This document shows positions 9,164 through 16,773 of a stretch of DNA of 41,430 nt, piece after piece (the first letter of the stretch is position 1; each line of letters starts with the position of its first letter). The notes beneath the pieces are model-generated. The model saw nothing but the letters and a program-made list of their open reading frames with translations. It searched no databases and was not told the origin of the DNA. The stretch lies in the NCBI GenBank assembly GCA_016291475.1, contig JAEEXJ010000015.1, forward strand, positions 1 through 41,430. Direction: 5' to 3'. The translations under genes were made by a program, and so were the position numbers. Origin of the DNA: Lachnospiraceae bacterium. Lineage in GTDB: Bacteria; Bacillota_A; Clostridia; Lachnospirales; Lachnospiraceae.

Positions 9164-9849
9164 ATGATAAGAAAATATGCTTCATAATGTGTGTGAATAA
9201 TGATTTGTTCATGAATGAGTGTTTGTTATATTTGCGAAGACTTTATGTTCCTGACGGGTATGAGACGGAACTGTTATCTATTACAGATGCAAAGTCAATG
9301 TGTAATGGATATAACGAAGGAATGAATGCTTCTGATGCAAAATATAAGATATATCTTCATCAGGATACATTTATTGTAGATAGATATTTTCTATATGAAA
9401 TGATAGATATTTTTAAATCTGATCCCAAAATTGGAATGATAGGTGCCGTGGGCTCACCTTCAATTCCGGAAAGCGGTTGCATGTGGGATGGTCCGCGCGT
9501 ATGGGGGATTTATACAGATGGAATAACAGATACTGAGGGATGCGATATATATTATTCTTTAGAACAATATAAAATCACTTCGGTTGAAGCTATAGATGGA
9601 TTGTTGATGGCTACACAATGTGATATCCCGTGGAGGGATGATCTCTTTTTGGAGTTTGATTTCTATGATGCATCGCAAAGTATGGAATTTATCAAGGCCG
9701 GATTTAAAGTAGTTGTTCCTGAAATGAATAAACCAATATGTGTTCATGATGATGGCGTAATATCAAGTATGCTGAACTACGACAATAATAGAAAAAAATA
9801 TGTATCTGAATATCAATCGCTGATAAAGGAATTACATGAAAATGAATAA
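9160..9849 (+). CDS. Small GT-A glycosyltransferase (Glyco_tranf_2_5-like)
   Basis: A 229-aa single-domain protein. It starts with a beta strand typical of GT-A folds (KKICFIMCVNND). It then shows CNGYNEGMNASDAKYKIYLH and HQDTFIVDRYF (about 67-80), the position of the DxD-like nucleotide-sugar site, followed by IGAVGSPSIPESG, WDGPRVWG and IDGLLMATQCDIPW. The combination matches the Glyco_tranf_2_5 family found in Firmicutes surface and flagellar glycan loci. No transmembrane segment is present. The gene is coupled to the upstream unknown gene by a 4-base overlap and overlaps the aminotransferase start by 14 bases. Confidence 0.72.
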   Translation: MNDKKICFIMCVNNDLFMNECLLYLRRLYVPDGYETELLSITDAKSMCNGYNEGMNASDAKYKIYLHQDTFIVDRYFLYEMIDIFKSDPKIGMIGAVGSPSIPESGCMWDGPRVWGIYTDGITDTEGCDIYYSLEQYKITSVEAIDGLLMATQCDIPWRDDLFLEFDFYDASQSMEFIKAGFKVVVPEMNKPICVHDDGVISSMLNYDNNRKKYVSEYQSLIKELHENE

Positions 9850-10948
9850 AAGGATTAATGTTACAAGATCATCCATGCCGCCTTACGAGGAATTTATTCA
9901 AGCGATAAAACCTTTATGGGATAGTCATTGGCTTACAAATATGGGCACATACCATAATGAACTTCAGCAAAGACTGAAGGAATATCTGGGCGTGCAAGAG
10001 CTATCATTAATGGTCAATGGACATATGGGATTGGAAATGGGGTTACAATCCTTTGATTTTCCTGAGGGAAGCGAAGTTATCACAACCCCCTTTACTTTTA
10101 TTTCAACCACGCATGCCATAGTCAGAAACCGATTGGTTCCGGTGTTTTGTGATGTAAAACTTGATGACGGAACTATCGATGAAAATAAGATAGAGGAATT
10201 GATTACTGATAAAACGGTTGCGATTATGCCGGTTCATGTGTATGGAAATGTGTGTAATACTAAGGTTATTGAACAAATAGCCCAAGATTATAATCTCAAA
10301 GTGATTTATGATGCAGCACATGCATTTGGCGAGAAAGTCAATGGACGTGGAATAGGTGATTTTGGGGATGCATCGGTATTTAGTTTTCATGCTACAAAAG
10401 TTTTCAATACAATTGAGGGCGGAGCAGTTACGTTCCATGACCATTGGATGTATGAAAAACTGTATAATTTAAAGAATTTTGGCATACGTGGCGAGGTTAT
10501 TGTTACGGAAGTCGGTGCCAATGCTAAGATGAATGAAATGTGTGCTATCATGGGACTCTGTAATTTGACACATATCGAAGAATCTATCGCTTATAGAAGA
10601 CGGATTTTTGATAAATATGTTTCAGCCATTGAGAATATTAAGGGAATAGATATTTTTAGAGTCATCAAAGAAGGAGAAGAAAATAATTACGCATACTTTC
10701 CTATTCTTGTACAGGATGATTATGAGATGAGCCGTGATGAATTGTATGACAAGATGCATGAGAATGATATTTATCCGAGAAAGTATTTTTATCCGATAAC
10801 TTCTGATCAGAATTGTTTTAGAAATAAATACAAGGGAATTCCATTGCATAATGCCAGAGAATTGTCGAGACGTGTTCTCACCCTCCCTATATATGAAGGA
10901 ATGACGGAAGAGGATTTACAAAGGGTTATTGAGGCTCTTTCGTTCTGA
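9836..10948 (+). CDS. DegT/DnrJ/EryC1 sugar aminotransferase, VioA/FdtB-like
   Basis: A 370-aa PLP-dependent aminotransferase that would convert a nucleotide-linked 4-keto-6-deoxy sugar to the 4-amino sugar in the cytosol. Family motifs run in order: MVNGHMGLEMGL (about 63-74), EVITTPFTFISTTHAI, VPVFCDV, IMPVHVYGN, VIYDAAHAFG (Asp for the PLP ring), and FSFHATKVFNTIEGGA, whose Lys at about 188 is the PLP-binding residue. The SFHATK..NTxEGGA signature and the VNGHMGLE segment place it closer to the dTDP-sugar transaminases VioA, FdtB and QdtB than to PseC. That points to a second amino sugar besides pseudaminic acid. A site (aaggaa) precedes the ATG. It overlaps the upstream glycosyltransferase by 14 bases. 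Confidence 0.85.
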   Translation: MKMNKRINVTRSSMPPYEEFIQAIKPLWDSHWLTNMGTYHNELQQRLKEYLGVQELSLMVNGHMGLEMGLQSFDFPEGSEVITTPFTFISTTHAIVRNRLVPVFCDVKLDDGTIDENKIEELITDKTVAIMPVHVYGNVCNTKVIEQIAQDYNLKVIYDAAHAFGEKVNGRGIGDFGDASVFSFHATKVFNTIEGGAVTFHDHWMYEKLYNLKNFGIRGEVIVTEVGANAKMNEMCAIMGLCNLTHIEESIAYRRRIFDKYVSAIENIKGIDIFRVIKEGEENNYAYFPILVQDDYEMSRDELYDKMHENDIYPRKYFYPITSDQNCFRNKYKGIPLHNARELSRRVLTLPIYEGMTEEDLQRVIEALSF

Positions 10949-10961
10949 GAAAGGATAAAGT

Positions 10962-13040
10962 ATGAGTAATTCTGCTTTTAAAATAATTGATATGTTGGTC
11001 ACATATCTGGATAAGTTGAAAAATGAACTTGAAACCGACCTACAATTGGAAAATTCTACAGTAAAAATCTCTGCAATACCTCAAATGCTTGATGTGGTTT
11101 GTGGTGTACTACCTGAGGATGTTTTAATATCTTACTCAGAGTTTTTTGGAGTGTCGAAAAAATTTTTTGGTTCATGCCAGGATGCCTGCTTCCTAAATGA
11201 TCATCTGCAGGACTCATATGATGCTATTGTTCTCTTGATACAACAATTATCCAATATAGATAAAATTATGAAAAACTATAGAGCAAAATGTCCTTGTTGT
11301 GGTAGCAAGGTTCAATATTTGCCTTTGGATTCATATTATCAAGAGATGAAAGAAAAACATGGTGTTTTAAGGGAGAGCAATCCTGAAACTCTTAACAGAG
11401 ACAGATATTTTTGCCCTGAATGCCATAGTTCGGACCGAGATAGGCTGATAGTATCATTTATGAAAAAGATTAGGCTTCCTGAAGCACCTGAAGGAACTCG
11501 AGTGCTCCAAATTGCTCCGTCTGATGTGATTGATAAATGGATTCAAATGTGGTGCCCCAATGTCACCTGTGAGACTACTGATTTGTTCATGGACGGTGTG
11601 ACATTTAAGTCTGACATTCAAAATATGAATACTGTTTCTAACGAAACATACGATGTGATAATTTGTTCACATGTTTTGGAACATGTAAGAGATGATAGGA
11701 AAGCATTATCTGAACTGCACAGAATACTTAAGGATGATGGTGAAATAATATTCCTCGTTCCCATTGATTTAAACTGTGATGAAATAGATGAAGAGTGGGG
11801 GCTTTCGGAGGAGGAAAATTGGAGGCGTTTTGGTCAGGGGGATCACTGCAGATTGTATTCAAAGGCCGGCTTGGTTGAACGGCTTGAGGAACACTTTTGT
11901 GTCCATCAATTAACAAAAGACTACTTTGGTAATGAGACTTTTGAGGATTGTGGATTGATAGAGACCAGCACTCTTTATGTATTGACCAAAAATGATAATG
12001 TGGTTTTAGAAAAGGGATGGACTCCGGATGTTGATGAAAATCTTTGTGAGAACGGCCCGTTAGTCAGTGTAATTCTTCCAACTTATAATCATGAAAACTA
12101 TGTTGCGAGAGCAGTTGAAAGTGTCATCAACCAAAGTTACAAGAATATTGAAATTCTTGTTGCGGATGATGGCTCGACTGATAGAACTGTAGATGTATTG
12201 AGAAAATACTCCGGGTATTTTTCAAAGGAATATTACTTTGATAATAACCAAAGAGGGAGAGCAATGTTCCTTGCCCGACAAGCTACCGGAAAATATATTG
12301 CCCTTATGCATTCTGATGATTATTGGGAACCGGACAAAATTGCGATTCAGGTGAAAGAGCTTGAAGAAAAGGGCGGAATATCTCTTACATGGGCGAATTA
12401 TATCACCGATGACGGTGAACTGATCGAGGATGCAACATTTATTGAAAAAAATCGAAGCAGGATAGAATGGCTCAGATATCTTTGGGATAACGGGAACTGC
12501 TTCTGTAATCCCTCTTGTGTTATGTCAAGGGAACTATATCTGAATGCTCAAAAGCATGGCGAATCATCGAAACAGTTGCCGGACTATTTTAAGTGGATAG
12601 ATTTCCTTCAATATACAGATATAAATATAGTTCAGCATCCTTTGACCAAAATGGGTATTCACTATAATGGGAAAAATGCAAATGACAGTGCGCCGACAAA
12701 AGAAAATCGGTATAGACATGTTTTGGAGGATGGTATTCACTGGATGTCTGTATTGAATGATATGAAAGATGATTTATTTATTTCAGTTTTTGGCGATTGC
12801 TTTAAAGGGAAGGATGCCAACTCTGAAGAAGAGTTAATGTGTGAAAAGTATTTTTTGATGATTGATTCGGGTAAAATCGGAAGAGAAAATGCAGCTATTA
12901 ACTATATGGCTGTTAATTATACTATTTTAAAAGATTGTCTACGAGAAAAATATAATTACACAAAAAACAATTTTGTCGAAGATGAAATTAATAAGGGATT
13001 TTTGGCTGAGTTTTTAAGGGATGGCATAAAGCACCAGTGA
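10962..13040 (+). CDS. Fusion: zinc ribbon, SAM methyltransferase and GT2 glycosyltransferase
   Basis: A 692-aa multidomain protein. Residues 1-105 are helical and unassigned. A zinc-ribbon pair follows, with CPCC at about 109 and CPEC at about 150. A class I methyltransferase (about 165-340) has VLQIAPSD as the SAM-site equivalent and CSHVLEHVRDDRKALSELHR as motif II, a Methyltransf_11-like pattern. A complete GT2 domain starts at about 367 (VSVILPTYNHENYVARAVES), with DDGSTDRT (about 403) and the DxD-like LMHSDDYWEPDK (about 449). The last 100 residues are helical. The protein may methylate one sugar and transfer another to flagellin; order and substrate are unknown. A strong AAAGGA site precedes the ATG. 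Its 3' end overlaps the convergent FkbM gene by 27 bases. Confidence 0.85.
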   Translation: MSNSAFKIIDMLVTYLDKLKNELETDLQLENSTVKISAIPQMLDVVCGVLPEDVLISYSEFFGVSKKFFGSCQDACFLNDHLQDSYDAIVLLIQQLSNIDKIMKNYRAKCPCCGSKVQYLPLDSYYQEMKEKHGVLRESNPETLNRDRYFCPECHSSDRDRLIVSFMKKIRLPEAPEGTRVLQIAPSDVIDKWIQMWCPNVTCETTDLFMDGVTFKSDIQNMNTVSNETYDVIICSHVLEHVRDDRKALSELHRILKDDGEIIFLVPIDLNCDEIDEEWGLSEEENWRRFGQGDHCRLYSKAGLVERLEEHFCVHQLTKDYFGNETFEDCGLIETSTLYVLTKNDNVVLEKGWTPDVDENLCENGPLVSVILPTYNHENYVARAVESVINQSYKNIEILVADDGSTDRTVDVLRKYSGYFSKEYYFDNNQRGRAMFLARQATGKYIALMHSDDYWEPDKIAIQVKELEEKGGISLTWANYITDDGELIEDATFIEKNRSRIEWLRYLWDNGNCFCNPSCVMSRELYLNAQKHGESSKQLPDYFKWIDFLQYTDINIVQHPLTKMGIHYNGKNANDSAPTKENRYRHVLEDGIHWMSVLNDMKDDLFISVFGDCFKGKDANSEEELMCEKYFLMIDSGKIGRENAAINYMAVNYTILKDCLREKYNYTKNNFVEDEINKGFLAEFLRDGIKHQ

Positions 13041-14120
13041 TTCGGTCATTGGTGTCAGAAGCCTAAAATAGTAGTTATATTTCCTGCTACCGACAACGGA
13101 TTCTAAAAATGGGATATAATCGAACAATGCCCTGCTATCAATGCCAGCGGAGATTATTATTGCAGGCATATCATGAGAGATTGTATTTCGGGCTCCTTCC
13201 AAGACAGGTAGAATAGAGCAACCTATGCATATTTTGATGAGGGATATTTTTTCTTTGCCCTGGCAAATCTCATCTATTGTCGTGACTTCTGATTCAATTC
13301 CACTTGAGTCAAGGCAAGTGCTTTGTTCATCAAATGAAAAAAAATCCGTGCCAACGTGGTCGCTTACACCATAATTAACTATTGATATATTCGAATCTTC
13401 GGAATATTTATCAAATAGCATTTTACACATGCATTTTTGTACTTCTATAGCAATTATATTATACTTGTATATCTTTTTTCTGTGTAAAACAGAAAGAAAG
13501 TCTGCAATTGATTTTCCGTCGTATGCTCCTATGTCAAGGTATGTCATATCGTTTGAGTATTTCAAGATTTCTTCATCATCGAAGAATGAATGAGGTTTTT
13601 GACATTCATCTTTGAGATATGATGCGTCTTTAGTGAGCTTGGCATTCAGATACTTAAATAAAACTTTTCTTGACGTATCGTCAGCCAGTTTATCATATAT
13701 ATTTTGTAAAATATCAATATTGTTTTTTACTGCAGCAGCTGAAATCGCGATATCATCCCGCGTGGCATCGACCAAACACCACACATGTTTGATAAAACAG
13801 TATCTATTGAGGTTAGATACTAATTCGTAATGGGAATGTCCCACGACAACACCAACTGATTCTGATGATTGCGGAATTTGCTCTATGGAGAAAATCGGGA
13901 TTTCCAGCTCTTTTACACGATTATCAATAATGAAATCTGTAACATCATTAAAAAATCCAGAAACGGGAATATTATGAGCAATCAATTGTTTGGCTATTCC
14001 GGAAGCAACCGATCCTGTTCCCCATATATATATGCCAGAACAATTGTGATTGATTATCCATTCTTTGATTTCTTGATATATGTCTATTTCATTAAAGGAT
14101 AACGTATCTAAGAGTAACAT
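13014..14120 (-). CDS. FkbM-family methyltransferase with N-terminal Rossmann domain
   Basis: A 368-aa protein. The N-terminal part contains a nucleotide-binding-like strand-turn (GIYIWGTGSVASGIAKQLI, about 33-51) of the kind found in sugar-modifying proteins. The C-terminal part has the SAM site TYLDIGAYDGKSIADFL (about 190-206) and the FkbM pattern (IIAIEVQ, then SIVNYGVSD, then EVTTIDEI, then ISLIKICIG). FkbM enzymes O-methylate sugars or polyketides, so this one probably methylates a glycan residue. It is last in a minus-strand operon (ATP-grasp, GNAT, FkbM), overlapping the GNAT gene by 13 bases. It converges on the Zn-ribbon/methyltransferase/GT2 fusion with a 27-base 3' overlap. One oddity is that the usual FkbM KxDxEG element reads KICIGCSILPVLEG. 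Confidence 0.75.
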   Translation of the reverse strand: MLLLDTLSFNEIDIYQEIKEWIINHNCSGIYIWGTGSVASGIAKQLIAHNIPVSGFFNDVTDFIIDNRVKELEIPIFSIEQIPQSSESVGVVVGHSHYELVSNLNRYCFIKHVWCLVDATRDDIAISAAAVKNNIDILQNIYDKLADDTSRKVLFKYLNAKLTKDASYLKDECQKPHSFFDDEEILKYSNDMTYLDIGAYDGKSIADFLSVLHRKKIYKYNIIAIEVQKCMCKMLFDKYSEDSNISIVNYGVSDHVGTDFFSFDEQSTCLDSSGIESEVTTIDEICQGKEKISLIKICIGCSILPVLEGARNTISHDMPAIIISAGIDSRALFDYIPFLESVVGSRKYNYYFRLLTPMTESLVLYAIP

Positions 14121-14584
14121 GATTGATTCGCCTCTATGTGTATGCGTTCATTGATGATTTCTTTTTCGATAAATCCGGCTTTTCCATACGCTCTTCTGGC
14201 TGCTTGATTCTTTTCGTCGACTGTAGTGTATAATGTTACATTTTTAGGGATTTCATTTAATAATTTATTTAATAACTCAGCTCCGACTCCTCTGTTGCGA
14301 TAGTTTTGAGCGACGCCATAAATAGAGAGAAAAATACGGTTGTTTTCATAACGATTACGGATATATGCGGCAACAACTCCAACTAATCTGTCATCTGCGA
14401 TAGCAGCATATCCGTCAGCTAAGTTGATTAATTTTTTTGAATAATCATCAATTGATAAATCCATTTTTTTATCAAGAGGAATTGAGAGAAAGGGATTAAT
14501 TTCGTTCCCGATAAAATCGGATAAATCTACATAAGAAAGAGAATTGATTGCCCTGTATTCTATTTGAATATTAGCTTTGTTCAT
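14108..14584 (-). CDS. GNAT N-acetyltransferase
   Basis: A 158-aa GNAT-fold acyltransferase. Motif A, the acetyl-CoA pyrophosphate loop, is YRNRGVGAELLNKLL (about 95-109, RxxGxG type). Motif B follows as NQAARRAYGKAGF (about 130-142). It sits between an ATP-grasp ligase and an FkbM methyltransferase, so acetylation or other acylation of an amino sugar is the likely job. It could be the missing PseH (4-N-acetyltransferase of the Pse pathway), but no PseH-specific feature is visible and the call stays generic. There is no Shine-Dalgarno before the ATG and the upstream gene stops 9 bases away, so translation probably depends on coupling. Confidence 0.8.
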   Translation of the reverse strand: MNKANIQIEYRAINSLSYVDLSDFIGNEINPFLSIPLDKKMDLSIDDYSKKLINLADGYAAIADDRLVGVVAAYIRNRYENNRIFLSIYGVAQNYRNRGVGAELLNKLLNEIPKNVTLYTTVDEKNQAARRAYGKAGFIEKEIINERIHIEANQSCYS

Positions 14585-14593
14585 AGGAAATGA

Positions 14594-15625
14594 TTAAAAA
14601 TCTAATTTCATAATGGAAATTCTTTTTTGGGATATGATCCCGGGAGTGGCCTGCAAGGTTTCCGGCTCGACTTTTTCACAACTTAGCCATTGGACTATAG
14701 CTTTTGGAAGATTAGCCCCCCCAATATGACTAAATGGGTATCCACCCCCAAATCGGGCGTTCATATCAATGATATAAGGAACATTTTTAACCAGAATTAC
14801 ATCAATATCCATATTGGCAATATGTTTGGTGAGACGGGAAAGTCTTTCTGCGGCATTTCTTATCTGCATATTTTCAACTATTTCCGCACAAAAAGTCTCA
14901 CCGGATCTCATTTCAATTTTTCTTTTGATGACAGAATTGATATAATTGCCTTCCAAATCGCAGATGCAATCTATCCCATATTCTTCGCCATTTAGTTTTT
15001 CCTGTATGAGGACACATTCTTCCGGGCATATTGCAGATTCGTATTTTAAGTATGAATTGAATATTTCGTTACGAGTTTTATCATATAGAACAGTCAACTC
15101 TTTCTCGTTGTTCGCATAGTTCAAGGCTATAGAGCCCATCCCCCATCGCGGCTTTATGACCAGCGGAAAGTTAATGATACCTTGATAGAGTGCATTTATT
15201 GCCCCATCGGGTGTTAAAAATGTTTGTGGGGTTTCGAAATTATTAGCTGATAAAAAACGGAATGTTTTCCATTTATCATTGCATATCTCAATTATTTCAT
15301 TTGATGAGACTAAAACCTTAGTCCCAATTGCCTCAAATTGTTCTTTGTGTTGAGCCAAGACTGCCAAATCGATATCGAATAACGAGATTATGGCCTTAAT
15401 CTGTTCTTTTTGGCAAAATTCCAACAAAAATGGAATATATTCTGCACTATATATTAATGGAGTTATCAAGCTTTGATCGGCAAATTGTAATGCCGTTGAA
15501 TAACGACTACTGTTAGCGGCATATATTTTTCCATTTTGTCCCAAAGCTTCTTTAAAGTAACTTATAATATAATCTCTGCGACCGGCAGAGGTGAATAGAA
15601 TATTCAGTGGACTGTTTTTTTTCAT
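14594..15625 (-). CDS. Second ATP-grasp ligase (CarB-like)
   Basis: A 343-aa ATP-grasp protein. An N-terminal Rossmann part (LNILFTSAGRRDYIISYFKE, 7-26) leads into an ATP-grasp core with FPLVIKPRWGMGSIAL (about 153-168), CVLIQEKLNGEEYGIDC (hinge) and the metal-binding end NVPYIIDMNARFGGGYPFSH (about 280-299). The SAGRRDY start is typical of the carbamoyl-phosphate-synthase-like ATP-grasp enzymes in polysaccharide loci. It is unrelated in detail to the ATP-grasp at 7480, so the island has two separate ligases. It is first in the minus operon. The start codon is followed by four Lys/Asn-rich codons. Promoter-like TATAAT boxes lie upstream at 15676-15681 and inside the inverted repeat at 15699-15704. 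Confidence 0.75.
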   Translation of the reverse strand: MKKNSPLNILFTSAGRRDYIISYFKEALGQNGKIYAANSSRYSTALQFADQSLITPLIYSAEYIPFLLEFCQKEQIKAIISLFDIDLAVLAQHKEQFEAIGTKVLVSSNEIIEICNDKWKTFRFLSANNFETPQTFLTPDGAINALYQGIINFPLVIKPRWGMGSIALNYANNEKELTVLYDKTRNEIFNSYLKYESAICPEECVLIQEKLNGEEYGIDCICDLEGNYINSVIKRKIEMRSGETFCAEIVENMQIRNAAERLSRLTKHIANMDIDVILVKNVPYIIDMNARFGGGYPFSHIGGANLPKAIVQWLSCEKVEPETLQATPGIISQKRISIMKLDF

Positions 15626-15682
15626 AATTATATGTTGTTCCGAGTTTAACTTACTGTTATGTGATGACTAAGAGTATTATAA

Positions 15683-15711
15683 CCTAAACTTTCCACAAAT
15701 TATACTCGGAG
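15683..15711 (+). repeat. Left terminal inverted repeat
   Basis: Inverted partner of 15952-15980 with 3 mismatches. On the minus strand it reads TATAAT at 15704-15699, pointing toward the ATP-grasp operon. Confidence 0.7.
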
Positions 15712-15938
15712 TGTACTGACCAGTGTTTTGACTTTTGCCTCCGACAGATCCAGGCACTTTAGTATCTGTCTCTGCTTTTTTTCATAGCATACATAGGCAT
15801 CCTTGAACCATCACGTTTTTGCTGTATCTGATATTTGTTCAGTTCACCTATGGTAGATCTTGTTGTTGTGGAACTGATGGCATCAAGCACAGGTTTGATA
15901 TAATAGCGGTAAGCCTCTACTACGACTTTTTCCTGCAT
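15700..15938 (-). pseudogene. Small element-encoded ORF, frameshifted at an A7 run
   Basis: An ATG at 15938 is preceded by an almost ideal Shine-Dalgarno GGAGGTGAT (15955-15947 on the minus strand). In the first frame it gives 59 residues (beginning MQEKVVVEAYRYYIKPVLDA) and stops at 15759. A run of seven A (15782-15776) precedes the stop. A -1 shift there continues as KQRQILKCLDLSEAKVKTL and ends at 15700 inside the left inverted repeat, for 79 residues in total. The extended frame looks more protein-like than the in-frame end. It is therefore either a decayed gene with a 1-base indel or a programmed -1 frameshift as in several IS families. I do not recognise the family. Confidence 0.5.
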
Positions 15939-15951
15939 ATATCTCTATCAC

Positions 15952-15980
15952 CTCCGAGTATAATTTTCGGAGAGTTTAGG
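15952..15980 (-). repeat. Right terminal inverted repeat
   Basis: Inverted partner of 15683-15711. On the plus strand it reads TATAAT at 15959-15964, pointing toward hicAB. Internally CTCCGA and TCGGAG can also form a small hairpin. Confidence 0.7.
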
Positions 15981-16125
15981 GTTGATGTAGATGAGTTTTG
16001 CAGGAGGCTCTTATGGACCGGTTGGTGTGAGAAAAGGATTACGGTTATAAGGCCTTACAAATTTTCGACAAGCATTCTCTTGAACGGTGGTGGCAAATAT
16101 GATACCATGCATTTGGGGAATATAT

Positions 16126-16404
16126 ATGTCAACGTTGGAAAAGCTTAAAAAGAAATTTTATGAAAAACCGGTTCGTAATGATTTGACAGTTGATGAAGTT
16201 GTAAGGCTTGCCAAGGCTTATGGATGCAGTGTGGTCACAGGCGGAAATCATCAAATCCGAATTGTTCATAAACCTACCGGAACTGTTATTCCTTTGCCGA
16301 GCCACGGTAAAACGGTAAAAGAAGCTTACATTGCAGAATTGAAAAATTTGTTTAGTGAGATTGAATCCATAGGAGGAACAGACGATGATCAAGTATCCTT
16401 TTAA
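16126..16404 (+). CDS. hicA: HicA-type mRNA interferase toxin
   Basis: A 92-aa toxin of the HicA double-stranded-RNA-binding-like fold, which cleaves mRNA when free of HicB. The sequence shows the family's helix (TVDEVVRLAKAYGCSV) and then GGNHQIRIVHKPTG, with the catalytic His at about residue 42, followed by VIPLPSHGKTVKEAYIAELK. The start is set at the ATG at 16126, with ggggaa (16115-16120) as ribosome site; a GTG at 16087 lies in the same frame but would add 13 residues without similarity. It overlaps the antitoxin gene by 20 bases, the usual HicAB layout. It is slightly longer at the N-terminus than many HicA proteins. Confidence 0.85.
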   Translation: MSTLEKLKKKFYEKPVRNDLTVDEVVRLAKAYGCSVVTGGNHQIRIVHKPTGTVIPLPSHGKTVKEAYIAELKNLFSEIESIGGTDDDQVSF

Positions 16405-16741
16405 AGTATATCAAACTGAGATTGAGGGGCATGTCTTTTGGGTGGCCAAAAGCTCATGTCTTAAGGGATGTGTCGGTCAGGCTGATCTTATGGTCGATGC
16501 GATATCCGAACTTGAGGAGAATGAAAAGGCGTGGCTTGAAACTGCGAAGGAGACCGGGATTCAGATTCCGGAACTTATTATTGAGACAGAAGAGAATTAC
16601 AGCGGTAAGATGACACTTCGTCTTGCTCCCTATGTTCATATGCAGGCAGTCAGATTGGCTCAGCGAGAGGGAATCAGCTTGAACCAATATATTAACAATG
16701 CTGTTGTGTCACAGAATGCTGTACTTGAAGCAGTGATGTAG
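16385..16741 (+). CDS. hicB: HicB-type antitoxin with ribbon-helix-helix domain
   Basis: A 118-aa antitoxin. The N-terminal half is the degenerate RNase H-like HicB domain that covers the toxin (IEGHVFWVAKSSCLKGCVGQ, then DAISELEENEKAWLETAKE). The C-terminus has an Arc-type ribbon-helix-helix DNA-binding part (MTLRLAPYVHMQAVRLAQRE, about 76-95, then SLNQYINNAVV). The HicB domain normally blocks HicA, and the RHH part represses the hicAB promoter. A ggagga site (16373-16378) precedes the ATG. The order toxin-antitoxin and the 20-base overlap fit coupled expression. Its place at the edge of the glycosylation island suggests a role in keeping the island, but that is inference. Confidence 0.85.
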   Translation: MIKYPFKVYQTEIEGHVFWVAKSSCLKGCVGQADLMVDAISELEENEKAWLETAKETGIQIPELIIETEENYSGKMTLRLAPYVHMQAVRLAQREGISLNQYINNAVVSQNAVLEAVM

Positions 16742-16773
16742 ATCAGGGAATTTAATTCTAAAGCATACATATC

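Larger units (their letters stand above)
15683..15980. mobile_element. 298-bp MITE-like or IS-remnant element with 29-bp inverted repeats
   Basis: Bases 15683-15711 and 15952-15980 are inverted copies of each other, 26 of 29 positions matching (outer end CCTAAACT, inner end TACTCGGAG). The space between carries one small minus-strand ORF that nearly fills it, with its ribosome site touching the right repeat. I see no target-site duplication: the left flank ends in attataa and the right starts gttgatg. Each repeat contains an outward-facing TATAAT. The remaining 145 bases up to hicA (15981-16125) contain no gene I can support. The element lies near the island edge, where base composition changes. 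Confidence 0.65.

Noticed and set aside
9836..10948. Naming the aminotransferase PseC
   Set aside because: The SFHATK..NTxEGGA and VNGHMGLE segments fit VioA/FdtB-type transaminases better; PseC signatures are not seen.
15819..16148. Plus-strand ORF of 109 codons across the inverted-repeat element
   Set aside because: It runs through the right inverted repeat and antisense to the small element ORF, has no ribosome site and overlaps the hicA start. It is better explained by chance.
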